Assembly: GCA_029207755.1 (NCBI GenBank)
Contig: JARCOQ010000001.1
Span: 90,941,637-91,005,636 of the forward strand
DNA length: 64,000 bases
Reading direction: 5' to 3'
Source: Chamaea fasciata
Taxonomy: Eukaryota > Chordata > Aves > Passeriformes > Sylviidae
This document shows positions 49,301-60,960 of the stretch, piece by piece. A program made the translations under genes and the position numbers. The stretch's first letter is position 1, and every line of letters starts with the position of its first letter. The notes under the pieces were generated by a model. That model was not told the DNA's origin, ran no database searches, and was given only the letters and a program-made list of their open reading frames with translations.

Positions 49301-51836
49301 CACCTGGATTTTTGTTTGTTTTCTCTACTATGCAGAACCATAAATTCCCTGCTAGTGACCAACCCATGTTATGAGTTTTCTTAATCCAGCAATACATATG
49401 TTATGTACTAGCATTAGGTAAACAAGCATTTTGATTTTGTCAGCATTGCAATAAATTCTGGGGATACACTTTTTTTTTCCAGTTGCAAAGGGGCTAGGGT
49501 GGCTTCTAAACTGTGGAACTTTTCAGGGTACCCATGTCCCCTCACCAGTAGAAACAGCCAGTTATGTTCTGTCCACAGGTATCTGCACGCTCATGGGACC
49601 ACAATGAATTTTTTGCCCAGTTTGCTGGAGATCACACTCTTCTAACTGTGGGATATTCAACTGTGATTGATAAGTTGGCAGAAGGGCTGGACATCCGGCT
49701 GAATTTCCCAGTGAGTCTGGAAAACGTTGATGCAGTGCCTGTTTTGGATTGCTTTGAAACCCCCAGTCATATATTTGTATTCTTTGGGACTAGGCAAATC
49801 TGTGCTGTGACCGTTTCAATTGGTCTTCAAAAAAAACCCAAGAGGACAACTTCAACATTCTGAAATTCTCCCTGAGGACTATCAGTACTTAAATATTATG
49901 ATATTATGATCTTACATGTTAGAATCATGATGATTTTTCTTTTTCAGCTTCATGGACGCAATTTTTTGTCTTTCAGGATTTCTCTGCAAATTTGTGTTAC
50001 TCACTTTCTATATTGCTGACCAGTGATATTTTAGCTATTCTTGCTGGAATTTGCATTGCATATGTACATTTTGTAGTACAGTCTCTCAATGTATCTTTCA
50101 ATAGGTTCAGAGTATTGACTATTCTGGTGAAGAAGTGCAGGTCACTACTACAGATGGAACAGTGTGGACAACACAAAAGGTACCAAGTATGCTTCAAGAC
50201 TAAGAATTTTAGAAGACACACAGTATATATCCTTTATTTCTTTTCTTTCTCTCGGAAAGACTATTTAGTCCATTTTCTCCCCATTCAAAGATGAATACCC
50301 ATGTATTTTAGTGGCCTTTATTTGGGTGCCCTAGAGCCCAATTTTTGGCAAGCGTGCTTGAGATTTGAGTATGACTTGATTTGAAAAACTAAGGACTATA
50401 AATGGTAGTATTAAAAATGTGAAGTAAATAGATTTTTATCTGGTCTTTCAAGTGACATTTATATTACCTAGTTCCATTTCCTGCTCAGCTTTACCCCATT
50501 TAGCATGTGTATCCTGTTAAAATTTCCAGGATCTGAAAACCTGTATTTCTCAGTTTCTCTTATTCTCTGTATCCCCATCTTCTTCATGCTGAGTAATTTA
50601 GCTTTCAGTAATTTTTAAAATGGTATATAACTTGTTAAAGATTGGATTGACATCAACAGTGTTATTGAGTGCATTTTAAAGAGACAGAATCTCTGAAGAA
50701 ATTCAAACAAAACCAAACCTATCTATCTCTCATTTCAAACAGACAGTTTTGTTAATCTGAGAGTTATTGACTACATCATTTACTGAAGTACTGGTAGCAT
50801 GGTTAGCCACTGTGATACAAGCAGTTCAACAGACTATGACTTGAAATCAGTGAACTGTGTGATCTGTTCTCACCAGAATGTAAGGCATGTGTTTCCCATT
50901 AATGGCAACTAAAACCAGACACTCATCTAGAAATGCCTGGTGCGTTATTATGCTGCATCCTACAAGCATAATCCAAGATAGTTAGGAGGATGCTGGGAGG
51001 TTTAGGTGCTGTATTCAGGTTTTGGTATTGTTGTGATTGTAGCTATTTCTTTCAGGTATTAGTGACTGTACCACTGGCCCTTCTTCAGAAAAATGCCATT
51101 CAGTTTAATCCTCCACTGTCAGAAAAAAAAATTAAAGCCATTAATAGTTTGGGAGCAGGAGTAATTGAGAAAGTAAGTGATTTCGTATTATCTTTAATAT
51201 TCTTTTCATAGAAACATTGGCTGCTTTGTCCTTGTTGCTTTTGCAGTGTATTTATCAGGGTTTATGATGCATAAACATACACGTATGTTTTACTTGTATA
51301 CAGTAGGCCAGGAGAGCAAAATGTTCTCGGGGATCACATGTATTTCTGTTTCTTAGATTTCACAACTTAATGGTGTTTTAAAAGAAACTGTCCACATAAG
51401 AATTATATGGCTTAAACATTTTGTGCCTGATTTTGATTCATTATGGTCTTGGATCTTCCTGAATTCCAATAAGGTTTTTATTTCAGGTCATTTTGACCTA
51501 GTAAATTCACAAAGTATTTGTGAAAAATACTGGAAGTTGTGTGTTTGACCAGTGTAAAATCTCCTACTCTTTCCCAATACAAAAAAACAGCCTCTCCTGA
51601 AAAGCTCCCCAGAAAGACGTGTGCTTAGAACAAAACAGTGACAAAGTAATGCCAGAAATAGGATTATAAGAATGTTGAAATTTAAAGACAAGATTAAGAA
51701 ACTCCAAATACAGGATGACACTCATTTAAGTTATACATTAGGTTTTAAAAAAAAAATCTGCTGAATTTCTTGAGCATTTTACACAATTACTTCCATTGTG
51801 GATTTGATATTCTGTGCATTTGCAATTTATGACATG

Positions 51837-51883
<47 letters not shown>

Positions 51884-54800
51884 AGCTGTCCCCTTTGAAG
51901 GACAGGTTCATATATTATCTGTTGAGACCCACTCATAGGTAGAGCTGTGTCTAAATGAATAGAAACAGGAAAATGTATTAGAAGAACATATCCCATATCC
52001 TGTTATGAGTTTTGTGGTACGAAATGCTTAAATTCCATTTTTCTATATCTTTCTAGATTGCCTTGCAGTTTCCATATAGATTTTGGGATAGTAAAATTCA
52101 AGGAGCTGATTTTTTTGGTCATGTTCCACCCAATTCCAGCCAACGTGGGCTCTTTAGTGTCTTCTATGACATGGATCCAGAGGTATGGTACATGCCAACT
52201 GTATTTTCTCTTTGCCTGTTCATAAATTCAGTTTGAAATCTAGGTGCAATAATTACTGAACAACAAAATTTTTCTTCATCCCCCTCTCCTCCCCCGATCT
52301 GCAACTGTTAAAAGCAGTGGAAACAGTGTTATTTATCAAGATAAAGCTCATCAATATTTTGTAGTAATAAATGGGAATGTTTTCTATTGTTTTGATACAG
52401 ACTAATATACAAGCAAGTATTCTCCATATTTGACGATAAAGCAAATGTTCTCAATTTCTGCTGAAGACAAAGCTGTAATGCCTTACTGATAAACTTACTA
52501 ATGTGGGAAAAAGGCTACTAGTCACTTCCAGTTTAGGACCTCTGCTCCCTTATTACATCAGCTAAAAACACAGTTAAAAAGATCATGTCGACTTACTAAT
52601 GCTTACTGGCTTGCAGTAGTCTGAATAACTATTTGGAATAGCAGAAGAAAAGACAAACACCAAGTTCTGTGTGAAACTGAGATCTTTAAGGTCAGTCTCA
52701 TACTCATGAATTGCAAAGCAAATTCAAACCAGTGGATTGACATCATCTTTCTCTTCCCTGTCAGTTCCAAGCAGACACATTACACATTTTTATTCTCTCT
52801 CTTCATACTTTTACAACAACTGCTGCTTACTATTTGGCAGCAATTAAAAGGCCATTTTGTAACCTGATGTCTTACTCCAAAAGGAAACCATCCTGTGACA
52901 TATATGCTCTGTTACTGTCTGATTTGTGCTTGTATACAACTTTGCTTAAATGAGTTCTCTTCAGTACTCTTAAGCTCATGTTACAAGAGGTTCAGTGTGC
53001 TGGTGCTGTCCAGAGACCCTAAATTTAATGCTGATTTTGCTTAATAGTTACTCTTGACTAGTTATTAAAGTTAGTAACAGAAGAATTACTGCCTTACACA
53101 AACAAGAGAGGTGGAGTTCTTTAAAGGCACTGAGAACCTGTGTGCTCTTCTCTACTCACCACTTCACTTCCAAAACTTCTGCATGGTAGCAGATGTCATG
53201 AAGTGGAAGGAAATACCAGTAGATGTGACCTTTCATTTCTTGGTCCAAAATCTGCTGGTAAAAATCTAGTATTGGTCTAATCAAAAACACATTTAACTAG
53301 TATTTAAATAGACTCTCTCTGTCACCACATTTTGAAAATGGAGTACAGCTGAGGTGAAAGTTTGACACAAAACTGAAGCTTACGAGGGTGCACAAAGAAT
53401 ACCACTATCAATGTAAGTTTTTGGAGCTACAGCCTTTAAGTAGGTAGATAGGAAGTTTTCACCGAATTCAGCAAGTTGTAAAAGGGGCTGACTGTAACAG
53501 ATCTGTGAACAAAACGTAAGAAGATGTAGTAATTTGAGCATAAATACTGTAGAATATGCACCCTTTGTTCCAAGGAATCAAACCCACTTTTCTCTAGAAC
53601 AACAATTGCTTTGCAGCTGAAAATATCTTTGCAATACCAATTAAAAGAGACTGTTTATTAAATACTTAATAAGGTCTTGTTTTTAGGGCAAAGAAAGCAT
53701 TTTAATGTCAGTTGTCACTGGAGATGCTGTGACAACCATTAAGAATTTAGATGATCAGCAAGTACTGCAACAGTGTATGACTGTACTCCGAGAGCTGTTT
53801 AAGGAGCAGGTAAGAGAAACCTCTTTTATTAAGAGATGAATTAACTTGTCAGCAGAATAAAGGTTTCAAGTGTAGTACTTCATGATGGATAGGCAGACCT
53901 TTGACATTTAAAACTATTTTTCTTTTTTTGTCAGTTTCAGGGAATAGGTTTTCTTTGAGACACACTTAAAATCATAATTTTTGGTCTCTTGTGTGAAAAA
54001 TGAATATTGAAATATCTTATATCTCTATGAAGGACAGTAATATATAACTGAAAAATACAAATGAACTATTATCCTTTAAAATGCTTTTAAAAAGCTAAAT
54101 TAATTAAAACTGTACTTTAGGCAGGTAACACAAGACATACTTCTTACTTAGTTGTCACTTTTTTTTTTCTGGTCATCACCACTGTGATGACCAGAAAACA
54201 TGTGATAAGATCTATAAGCTAGATGAATTTGATTGATTTCTGACCTCCCCCATGCCAAGGCAACTGAAATTACAACACATCCAATCCAATCCATTTCTCT
54301 TCTACTAACTAACAACCCTTTCTCAGCCATCTTGGGGTGGAGGTAAGGGCAAAATGATCTAGCATGGGGCCTACATCCTGAATGTAAAAAAATACTAGAT
54401 AAAAGTTTCTTTTTTCCTTCGCATAGATCATCACTAGGATAAAAACTAATAGGAAAATCAGGGAAATCTGGGGAAAGCAAAACACTATCACTTAGCAATG
54501 TTATTTGCATTCCACTCTAGAGACAATAATGTCTCAATTAATTTACTTGGAACAGTTTTGAGACCAGGAATGATTATGTTCAGGGTTGATCTCTCAAGCT
54601 TTACTGATGGTTCAAATGCTAGGATTAAAGATCTTGGAAGAACAACAGTATCTGAAAACTCAACAATTCTTAGAAACACACGTTTGGTAATGGCGTTATT
54701 GTTACTAGAACCACATGCAGTGGAAGGTCACATACCTGTATCTTGATCACATGAAAATGTAGCAGATGGGTCTTCAGTTTCAGTGCCACTCTGGTCCAGA

Positions 54801-56549
54801 AGAGTAATTTTCACAGCTGTCTCCATGGTTTACAGCAGTTGTAGATTTCAGTCACCTGAGGACGATGCAGTGGGATTTTCAAAGACAAGATAGCTTCAGG
54901 GGTGTGCCAGAGCTACTTCTGGGACATCCATACAACTTGTCATATTTGGCTGGTCCTTGTCTTGATCACTTGAGCTTGAGTTTCTCATGTGCTGCCTGAA
55001 TGGAATTTATTTGTTGATACCAGATGTTGTGCAAGAGACAACCAGAGCTGCTTCTGTTTACTTGTCATGAGCTCCTCCAGAGCAAGACACAGCTGCAGTT
55101 GACTAAGCCTTCATACAAGTGTTATTCAGACTCTTTCTGGTAGAAATCTGTGGAATTTGCATGCTGCAATGTGACAAAGAATAAACGTGATTACTTGTTG
55201 TGGCTCAGCCAGATCCTGACATCCTGGTTTTTGTTTTCTCCCTGAACCTAGTTTTCAAGACAGGATATTTTCTGATCTTAGATAAGTAATCTTATTTATC
55301 CATTGGAATAAAATTATCCCCAAAATGAAAATTAAATTTTGAGATTTAACAAGCTAGATGTAACAAGCATTATGCCTAACGAAGACAAAAATTGCTTACA
55401 TTATACATACAAACATGTTGAACAATATCAGTATTACGTTGGATTACAAGAGCATGTGTGTATGCATTTTGAGGGAAATTTTTTTTCTTGTGTACTTCAA
55501 GGTGTATTACAATATGCAGATCTGTTGCATTCAGAATCGTGCAACTGTGATGTTTCAGGCATCAGGCGAGTCTAGCAAACAAAATTATCTTTGTGGTTAA
55601 TACTATAATAAAAAAAAGTTAGGAATTTAATTCTGAAATGTAATCTAATCTGTATCTTAAAAATACTAAATACTCTAAAGATTACTAGAAACCGAGAAAA
55701 AGCTGTGCAACTCTGAACTTTTCTTTGCAATGTTTAACTTATTTTGGTTATGCAGGAGGTTCCTGACCCAGTGAAGTTTTTTGTTACTCGATGGAGCAAT
55801 GACCCTTGGCTGCAGATGGCATACAGTTTTGTAAAAACAGGGGGCAGCGGCGAAGCTTATGACATGATAGCTGAAGACATACAAGGAAAAGTTTTTTTTG
55901 CTGGTGAGGTAAGTATCTTTGTTACCGTTAATTAAGGCTACTGGGAGGAGATGATCTTATGGAAGATCATCTCTTGCTACCCAACACCATTAATGCAGAG
56001 GTAATATATAAATATTGTTATATAAATATGCTAATGAATCTTGACACAGAACCCTCTCTTATTCATATTATTACTGGGCATGGGGAGTCTGCCAAATATT
56101 TCAGGTCAGAAGTAAAATGCATTTTTTGTCAAATTTGTCTTTCTGTTACTCCACTTTTTGGTAACATAACAAATGCACCATGATGGTGTAGGTGCATTCT
56201 GTACTGGGGCGAAACTTAACCTGCCCCACTAAACTGCAGATAGCAGAACAGACTGCTGCTTTTGTAGTTGACTTGCTTGCAAATTTTGAAGTTGCTAAAA
56301 ATCTTAAGTGCTTCCTTTAATGGTCTTTCTAAGGAGTTTTCCATGGCTGTTAAAAATGTAGGTATATGCTTAAGGAAAACAAAATGGATGTTATAAACTG
56401 AAATCCTGTAGTATTAGTTTTAGAAACAGTTGACTTTTTTTCTTTTCTCTTTTTTCTTTATACAGGCCACAAATAGGCACTTTCCTCAGACTGTTACAGG
56501 AGCTTACTTGAGTGGGGTTCGAGAAGCCAGCAAAATAGCAGCATTTTAA
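34577..56549 (+). CDS. KDM1B: KDM1B (LSD2/AOF1), FAD-dependent histone H3K4me1/2 demethylase (complete, twenty coding exons)
   Basis: Nuclear flavoprotein that removes mono- and dimethyl marks from H3K4, active in gene bodies and needed for maternal imprinting in mammals. Twenty exons with GT-AG introns join to 2463 nt, 820 residues (human 822), with no frameshift or internal stop. Domain order: basic N-terminus, C4H2C2 zinc finger (50-130), CW zinc finger (about 135-190), SWIRM (about 260-375), amine oxidase domain (381-820). The tower insertion of LSD1 is absent, which identifies LSD2. Catalytic Lys659 ends exon 17 (GAGVIEK), equivalent to human K661. The start at 34577, inside the exon that begins at 34564, gives [12 protein letters not shown], matching the family N-terminus. 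The 3' terminus is REASKIAAF. Exon coordinates are given in the three block entries that follow. The gene is transcribed away from TPMT and toward the gene at the right edge. Confidence 0.98.
41417..43921 (+). other. KDM1B: KDM1B exon block 2: linker and SWIRM domain
   Basis: Coding exons are 41417-41621, 42682-42866 and 43745-43921, covering residues 192-380. The segment NHWWYS-like ([16 protein letters not shown]) and [13 protein letters not shown] belong to the linker. The SWIRM fold starts near [20 protein letters not shown] and ends with YLLPKEYHN. Residues 243-259 (after TSTNRLP) diverge from mammals, which is the usual variable stretch. Confidence 0.95.
48190..48330 (-). mobile_element. 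Ancient CR1/L3-like fragment in a KDM1B intron
   Basis: The plus strand reads as an inverted, heavily mutated CR1-like 3' end: a TTCACAGAAGACAGAGTTGG start, then AATCAGTTATCCTGACTATT and ACCTGTTGTTTGAAAGC. The match is by landmark order only, so the family assignment is tentative. Confidence 0.45.
51840..51879. repeat. Forty-base poly-T tract in a KDM1B intron
   Basis: An uninterrupted run of 40 T in the intron before the exon at 52057. No processed coding sequence or target-site duplication is visible beside it. It may be length-polymorphic or inaccurately sequenced. Confidence 0.9.
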
Positions 56550-57772
56550 GTGCTGAAATTTTGTGTTTATAGATATATTTTTAATTGATTTCTGTGGGTA
56601 AAAAGTATCTTCAAGTTTCCTATTGCTGCCTTTTTCCTACGTGGTACTTGAATAGTATATGGTACCTGAAGATAAAATCTTCATCTTCCTTTTCCTCTTT
56701 CTACCCCACCCCATTTTTAAGCCCTGATGATACATGTCGTTTGGGGCTTTTTTCCAGCTAAGGTATTACTAGCAGGAGTGACATTGGAATCGCTGGCCAC
56801 AGCTTAACTGAGAGAACTTTTGTCAAGAGTCCTCTTCTGTATGGCTCAAGTCATGGTATTGTGAACCTTCATTTCAGAAGGTCAGATTAAAACAAGACTA
56901 AGTTAACACACAGCATTAAAAATGCTGGCAGTTAGTAATTATATGGGAATTTTCCACTAACTGTGCTTCTCAGGTTGATTATGCTCATAGGAGTTCAAAC
57001 TGGCTTCCAAGAGCCTGAATAGCCTAGAAAAATTCTAGGATTAATGTAGGAAGGAGCTCAACTATCACTTTTCCCACTTGCAATCAATAACCTTTTCTAT
57101 AATATTTTTTCATATTCTTAGCATCCACTAAGTGGGCTTTGGGATATGAAGTTTGTTCCTTTAAATAAGAGAGTTGGAACAGTTTACAGTGCAATCATAG
57201 AAAGGTTATTGTAGCTAATCAAAACTTGAAAAATTAACTTTTACATTACTTAAAAAAACCCCTTTGAAATATCTTTGCTACTTATTGAGAGAAATTCTTG
57301 TTACAATAATAGGCTAAGAGTTTAGATTTGCTCATTGCTTCTGTAGAAACAGGACAGCTTAAAAATACCATATTGCTATGATTATTTTAAAGACAAACTT
57401 CCAGATTCCTTTGGGCTAAACAGAAGAAGTATCTGCTGATATGACTGTACAGTGGGGAGTTGCAGGACTTTAAGTTCCTAATAGCTTATTCAACTTTTAT
57501 ATTAAAAAATAACTGAAGATGAATAAGGAAAAATATTAAGACTCTTGTGAAGGGCTGAAACAAGGTGGCTTGCACTTTGACTTGAAGGTTTTTTTTTTTT
57601 CTTTTATTATGAAAGTATTATTAAAAACAACTTGAGAGAGTAATTCAGTAAGGGCTTTACATCTATCTAGTAGCTTTTTCATGGGACAGGGAGGAAAATA
57701 TTTTTCAACAGAAATAAGAGAGATGTAACTGGGATACCTATTGTCATACTGTTCCACTATACTGCTATTAAC

Positions 57773-57830
57773 AAAAAAAACCAAAAAACCACACACACAC
57801 ACAAAAAAACCCAACAACAACAACAAAAAA
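57773..57830. repeat. A-rich, CA and CAA low-complexity tract
   Basis: Short A runs are interleaved with about six CA units and four CAA units. It is simple sequence within the predicted KDM1B 3' UTR. Confidence 0.85.
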
Positions 57831-58044
57831 TTAAATCCACTTTTAGATCTCTTCCCCCATACCTTCTCTGTAACTTGGCGGCATAGATGTCATGATTTCT
57901 GACATGAACATAAGCACTTAGTCTGTCCTGCCCCATTCTCATGCAAATCCCATCATTTAAGAATGACACAGCAAATATTTTTGACTTACAGTGCTTATTT
58001 CCTTAAAGCTGCATCCTTGGAAATAAACAACAGGCAACCTTAAG

Positions 58045-58190
58045 AAAAACCATAGATTTTTATGGGGTTGGAATAGACCTTAACAATCATCTTAGTCCCA
58101 ACACCTCCTGTCATGGGCAGAGACACCTCATTCTAGACCAGGCTGTTCAAGGCCTTTCCAACCTGCCTTTGAATACCACCAGGGTCCTAC
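58045..58190 (-). mobile_element. CR1 3'-end remnant inside the predicted KDM1B 3' UTR
   Basis: The plus strand reads as an inverted CR1 3' end: GGGGTTGGAATAGACCTTAA, then CCTCCTGTCATGGGCAGAGA, ACACCTCATTCTAGACCAGG and TGTTCAAGGCC. It is about 145 bp, heavily truncated and diverged. Confidence 0.85.
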
Positions 58191-59277
58191 TGAATAAATG
58201 CAATTCTTCTTTTCAAATACGTAATATTTTGTTTTTAGAGTAGGTATGATATTTAAAAAACCCTTTATTTAATCTCTAATTTACAAGGTGAAGATGTTTA
58301 TATAACTAGATGTTTTTCAGATATATATTCTGTTCTGCTTCTTAAAGCTGAGTTATAAGGACTAATAGGAAGACTGTAACTGTTCATAATTTTCTTTTAC
58401 ATAAATGCTGGTATGTGCAGTTTAAAAGTATTTCCAATTTTTAAATTGCCATTTGAAGGCTGCAAGAAGCAAGACAAAGCCTTCTGATGATAAAAATCAG
58501 GACATCAAATTTTGCTTCTGGCAGTCATTTGCACTTTGTTAATTTCATATATTACAGACCATCTTACAGCATAACTAGCAAAGACTGAGAGCTATGTATG
58601 TTTGAGTTGCAAGTTTCTTTCCCACTTTATAATGTATGACAAATTACTAGGAGAGGAGCTTCTGGTGGTGGGAAAAAAAAGCTTATTACTACAAGCCCAA
58701 AACCTTATACTCAATGGCTGCTTCAGCTAACCTTGTTTAAAAACTTCAGTCAGCTTAGTAACAGGTACAAACATGTCACATTTCAGGTAGGAATGGTCTG
58801 GACAGTTTAGCTCAGCATCCATTTCTCCAGTCCAAAGTTTGTATGAACATGCTTGATTCAATCTGGGAATTTGTACATGGGGTTTTCAATTTACCTACAA
58901 CTTTGCAGCTAGATAAACTCTGTATTCTAGACACCAGAGATGGACACGAAGAAATACTATCACATTTGGCTTTAGATCATGCACACTTACAGCATTAGAA
59001 AAACTGGTGATAAATTTACCAATGGTCTAGTCTACTAATTATTTGTACATTGTTCTGGTGCCAGGGCACTTAAACTGTGTTGTGCTGCACTGAAGTTTGA
59101 GGAGTAGATGAATAAGTATGTTCCCTTTTAATTTACGTTCATTTGAAATACGTTAAAACATCAGGCTGGTTCTGAGACTTCATTCTTTAATGTTGCCCAA
59201 AATTTTTTTAATATCTATGTTAAAATTTATTTCAAGCATGTATGTATTTTTTCTTTTGTGTTTAATTTATTCCCTCA

Positions 59278-59283
59278 AATAAA
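59278..59283 (+). terminator. KDM1B: Poly(A) signal, proximal of a pair, KDM1B
   Basis: AATAAA followed within about 30 nt by GT-rich sequence (GAGTAGGTTTGTTT). It lies 2.73 kb after the stop codon. Confidence 0.6.
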
Positions 59284-59396
59284 GAACTGGGGAATGTTTT
59301 CTTTGAGTAGGTTTGTTTAAATGTTATTAAAATGATTTGAATGCAGAGCATGATGTTATACTTCAGTTCTTCTGTGTGATTATGTTATGGCAGCAG

Positions 59397-59402
59397 AATA
59401 AA
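59397..59402 (+). terminator. KDM1B: Poly(A) signal, distal of a pair, KDM1B
   Basis: AATAAA followed at about 25-45 nt by a strong GT-rich element (TGTTGTGGTTGATTTTTTC). It is the best candidate for the main KDM1B mRNA end, near 59420. Confidence 0.65.
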
Positions 59403-59425
59403 ACTGGAAATTATCCACGGGATAC

Positions 59426-60579
59426 CCCTGTTGTGGTTGATTTTTTCTTTAAATTTACTCGTGGCTAAGCTACTTTTTTATTGCATTTTATATCAAGATT
59501 TCATTTTAGTATATTCTTACAGCTAGATAATTCCTCGGAAGTACTGCTTTACAGCCTTATCTAAGTTCAAACTGTGCTGTTCTTTGGACAATACTGTAGT
59601 CACTGTCTTCTGCCTCAAAGCTTTACAAAGCAACTCATAAATTTGTGTTAGGTTATTTTCCTTAGGCCAGAGGAAATTTCAGCTAATTATAATTGTTTAG
59701 AATCATGGCCCATACTTTTAAAATATCACCAAATAACCATTTAATGCTTTTTGTGGAACAATTGTAGTGCTAACACTTTGTAGGACCGTGGTCCTGAAAG
59801 GTTTGTACTATCACAGACCACTATAAGCAGGTGCAAGCCTGACTACAGACTCAAAATGTTCAAATACACTGACAAATTCTAGTGACACTTATCTACATTG
59901 TTCTGAAAAAGAGGTTAGGTGTTCATTTAGTCTAAGTCTGACAGCAGCTGCCTTCAGAGAAAAATACTCCTACTGCTTTGAAAGTTATTTCACCCACATG
60001 TAGGCCTGAACCAGGAAAGCATTAGTGGGGACAAGAGTCACTGCTTTCCCCTAACCCTGTAATACTTTTGTATCCTGAAGATGTCTTTTGTTCTCCAAAT
60101 GCCGACTCATTACATCTGATACTGCTTTTGAAAAATGATTGCTTCATTTTAAGAAAAACAAGTTTTAAAATAGAAATACTGCTTTTTAACATATTGTACA
60201 AATCAGCAGATTTCATCATAGTCCCCGTAAAAATTACAATCCTTCAAAAAAACAAAGGGTACTTTTTTTCCTTTTGGCCCAGTTGTCTAACACTTAGATC
60301 AGAAATAAGAGAAACAGTGAAGTCCAGTGAACGAGGTCAAGTGAAAAGGCAGGGCAAGTTACATCACTCTGCCATCCTCTTACACCCAGAAACTCTGGAA
60401 AGGATCTGGTACCAAAGCTGCTACTTGGAACAAGGCCAACATGGAGCTGGTTACTTGGGCCCCTGCCAGGCTGATGCCCAAACATCTCCACCAATGGGGA
60501 TTCCACTGCTCCTCCAGGCCCCCTTTCTGTGACCACCCACATGGTGATGTTTCTTCCCCTAACAAATAACTGCAGTTCC
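59426..60579. other. Gene-free interval beyond KDM1B
   Basis: No gene is supported. The frame at 60068-60532 has no known domain. GC content rises after about 60300 toward the adjacent CR1. Confidence 0.5.
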
Positions 60580-60960
60580 CCTGGTGGCAGCTTGCCCTGT
60601 GCACCTCCAAGCAGAGCCTGGCCCTGCCTTTCCCAAACTCTCCCATTTGGGAGTTGCAGACTGGAGGATGATTCCCTTCATCCGTCTCTTCTGCAGGCTG
60701 AACGGGCCCAGCTGTCCCTGCCTTCCCTCCTCCACCCTGTGCTCCAGCCCCCTCAACATCCTGGTGCCCCTGCCCTGGACTTGCTCCATGATGTCCATGC
60801 TTGCCTTGCCCTAGGGAGCCCACAGCTGGACACTGCTGCTGAGGCCAGCTCACAGCTGCTGAACAGGGCGCCAGTCACTCGGCTGAGCTGCTGGCCCCAT
60901 ACTTGCTGCAAGAGCCCCGAGTGCTGTCGGTGCTCCTTATCAGGAGGGCCCATTGCTGAA
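60580..60960 (-). mobile_element. GC-rich CR1 LINE remnant, antisense orientation
   Basis: The plus strand shows inverted CR1 landmarks: CACCTCCAAGCAGAGCCTGG, TCTTCTGCAGGCTGAACGGG, GTGCTCCAGCCCCCTCAACA, CCCTGGACTTGCTCCATGAT and GGAGCCCACAGCTGGACAC. Boundaries are uncertain and the GC-rich flank from 60300 may belong to it. Open frames on both strands here are CR1-derived or chance and are not genes. Confidence 0.75.

Larger units (their letters stand above)
44796..56549 (+). other. KDM1B: KDM1B exon block 3: amine oxidase domain
   Basis: Coding exons are 44796-44870, 45446-45583, 47041-47212, 48031-48158, 49579-49710, 50105-50179, 51056-51172, 52057-52182, 53687-53809, 55756-55908 and 56466-56549. 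FAD contacts visible are the dinucleotide-binding GAGAAG loop at 387-392 (human has Pro where the bird has the first of the two Ala), E410 and GGRVW at 416-420, and the C-terminal [20 protein letters not shown]. Catalytic K659 is the last codon of the exon ending 51172. The donor after 45583 (CAA|GTGGGT) is weaker than the others. Confidence 0.95.
56550..59425 (+). other. KDM1B: KDM1B 3' UTR (predicted)
   Basis: The stretch follows the TAA stop at 56547-56549 and continues without another gene to two AATAAA signals near 59.3-59.4 kb. It is AT-rich and contains an inverted CR1 remnant near 58.1 kb and a CA/CAA-rich low-complexity tract at about 57773-57830. A more proximal AATAAA at 58022-58027 could yield a shorter UTR. 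Confidence 0.6.

Noticed and set aside
51840..51879. Poly-T as the tail of a retroposed mRNA
   Set aside because: No processed coding sequence and no clear target-site duplication on either side.
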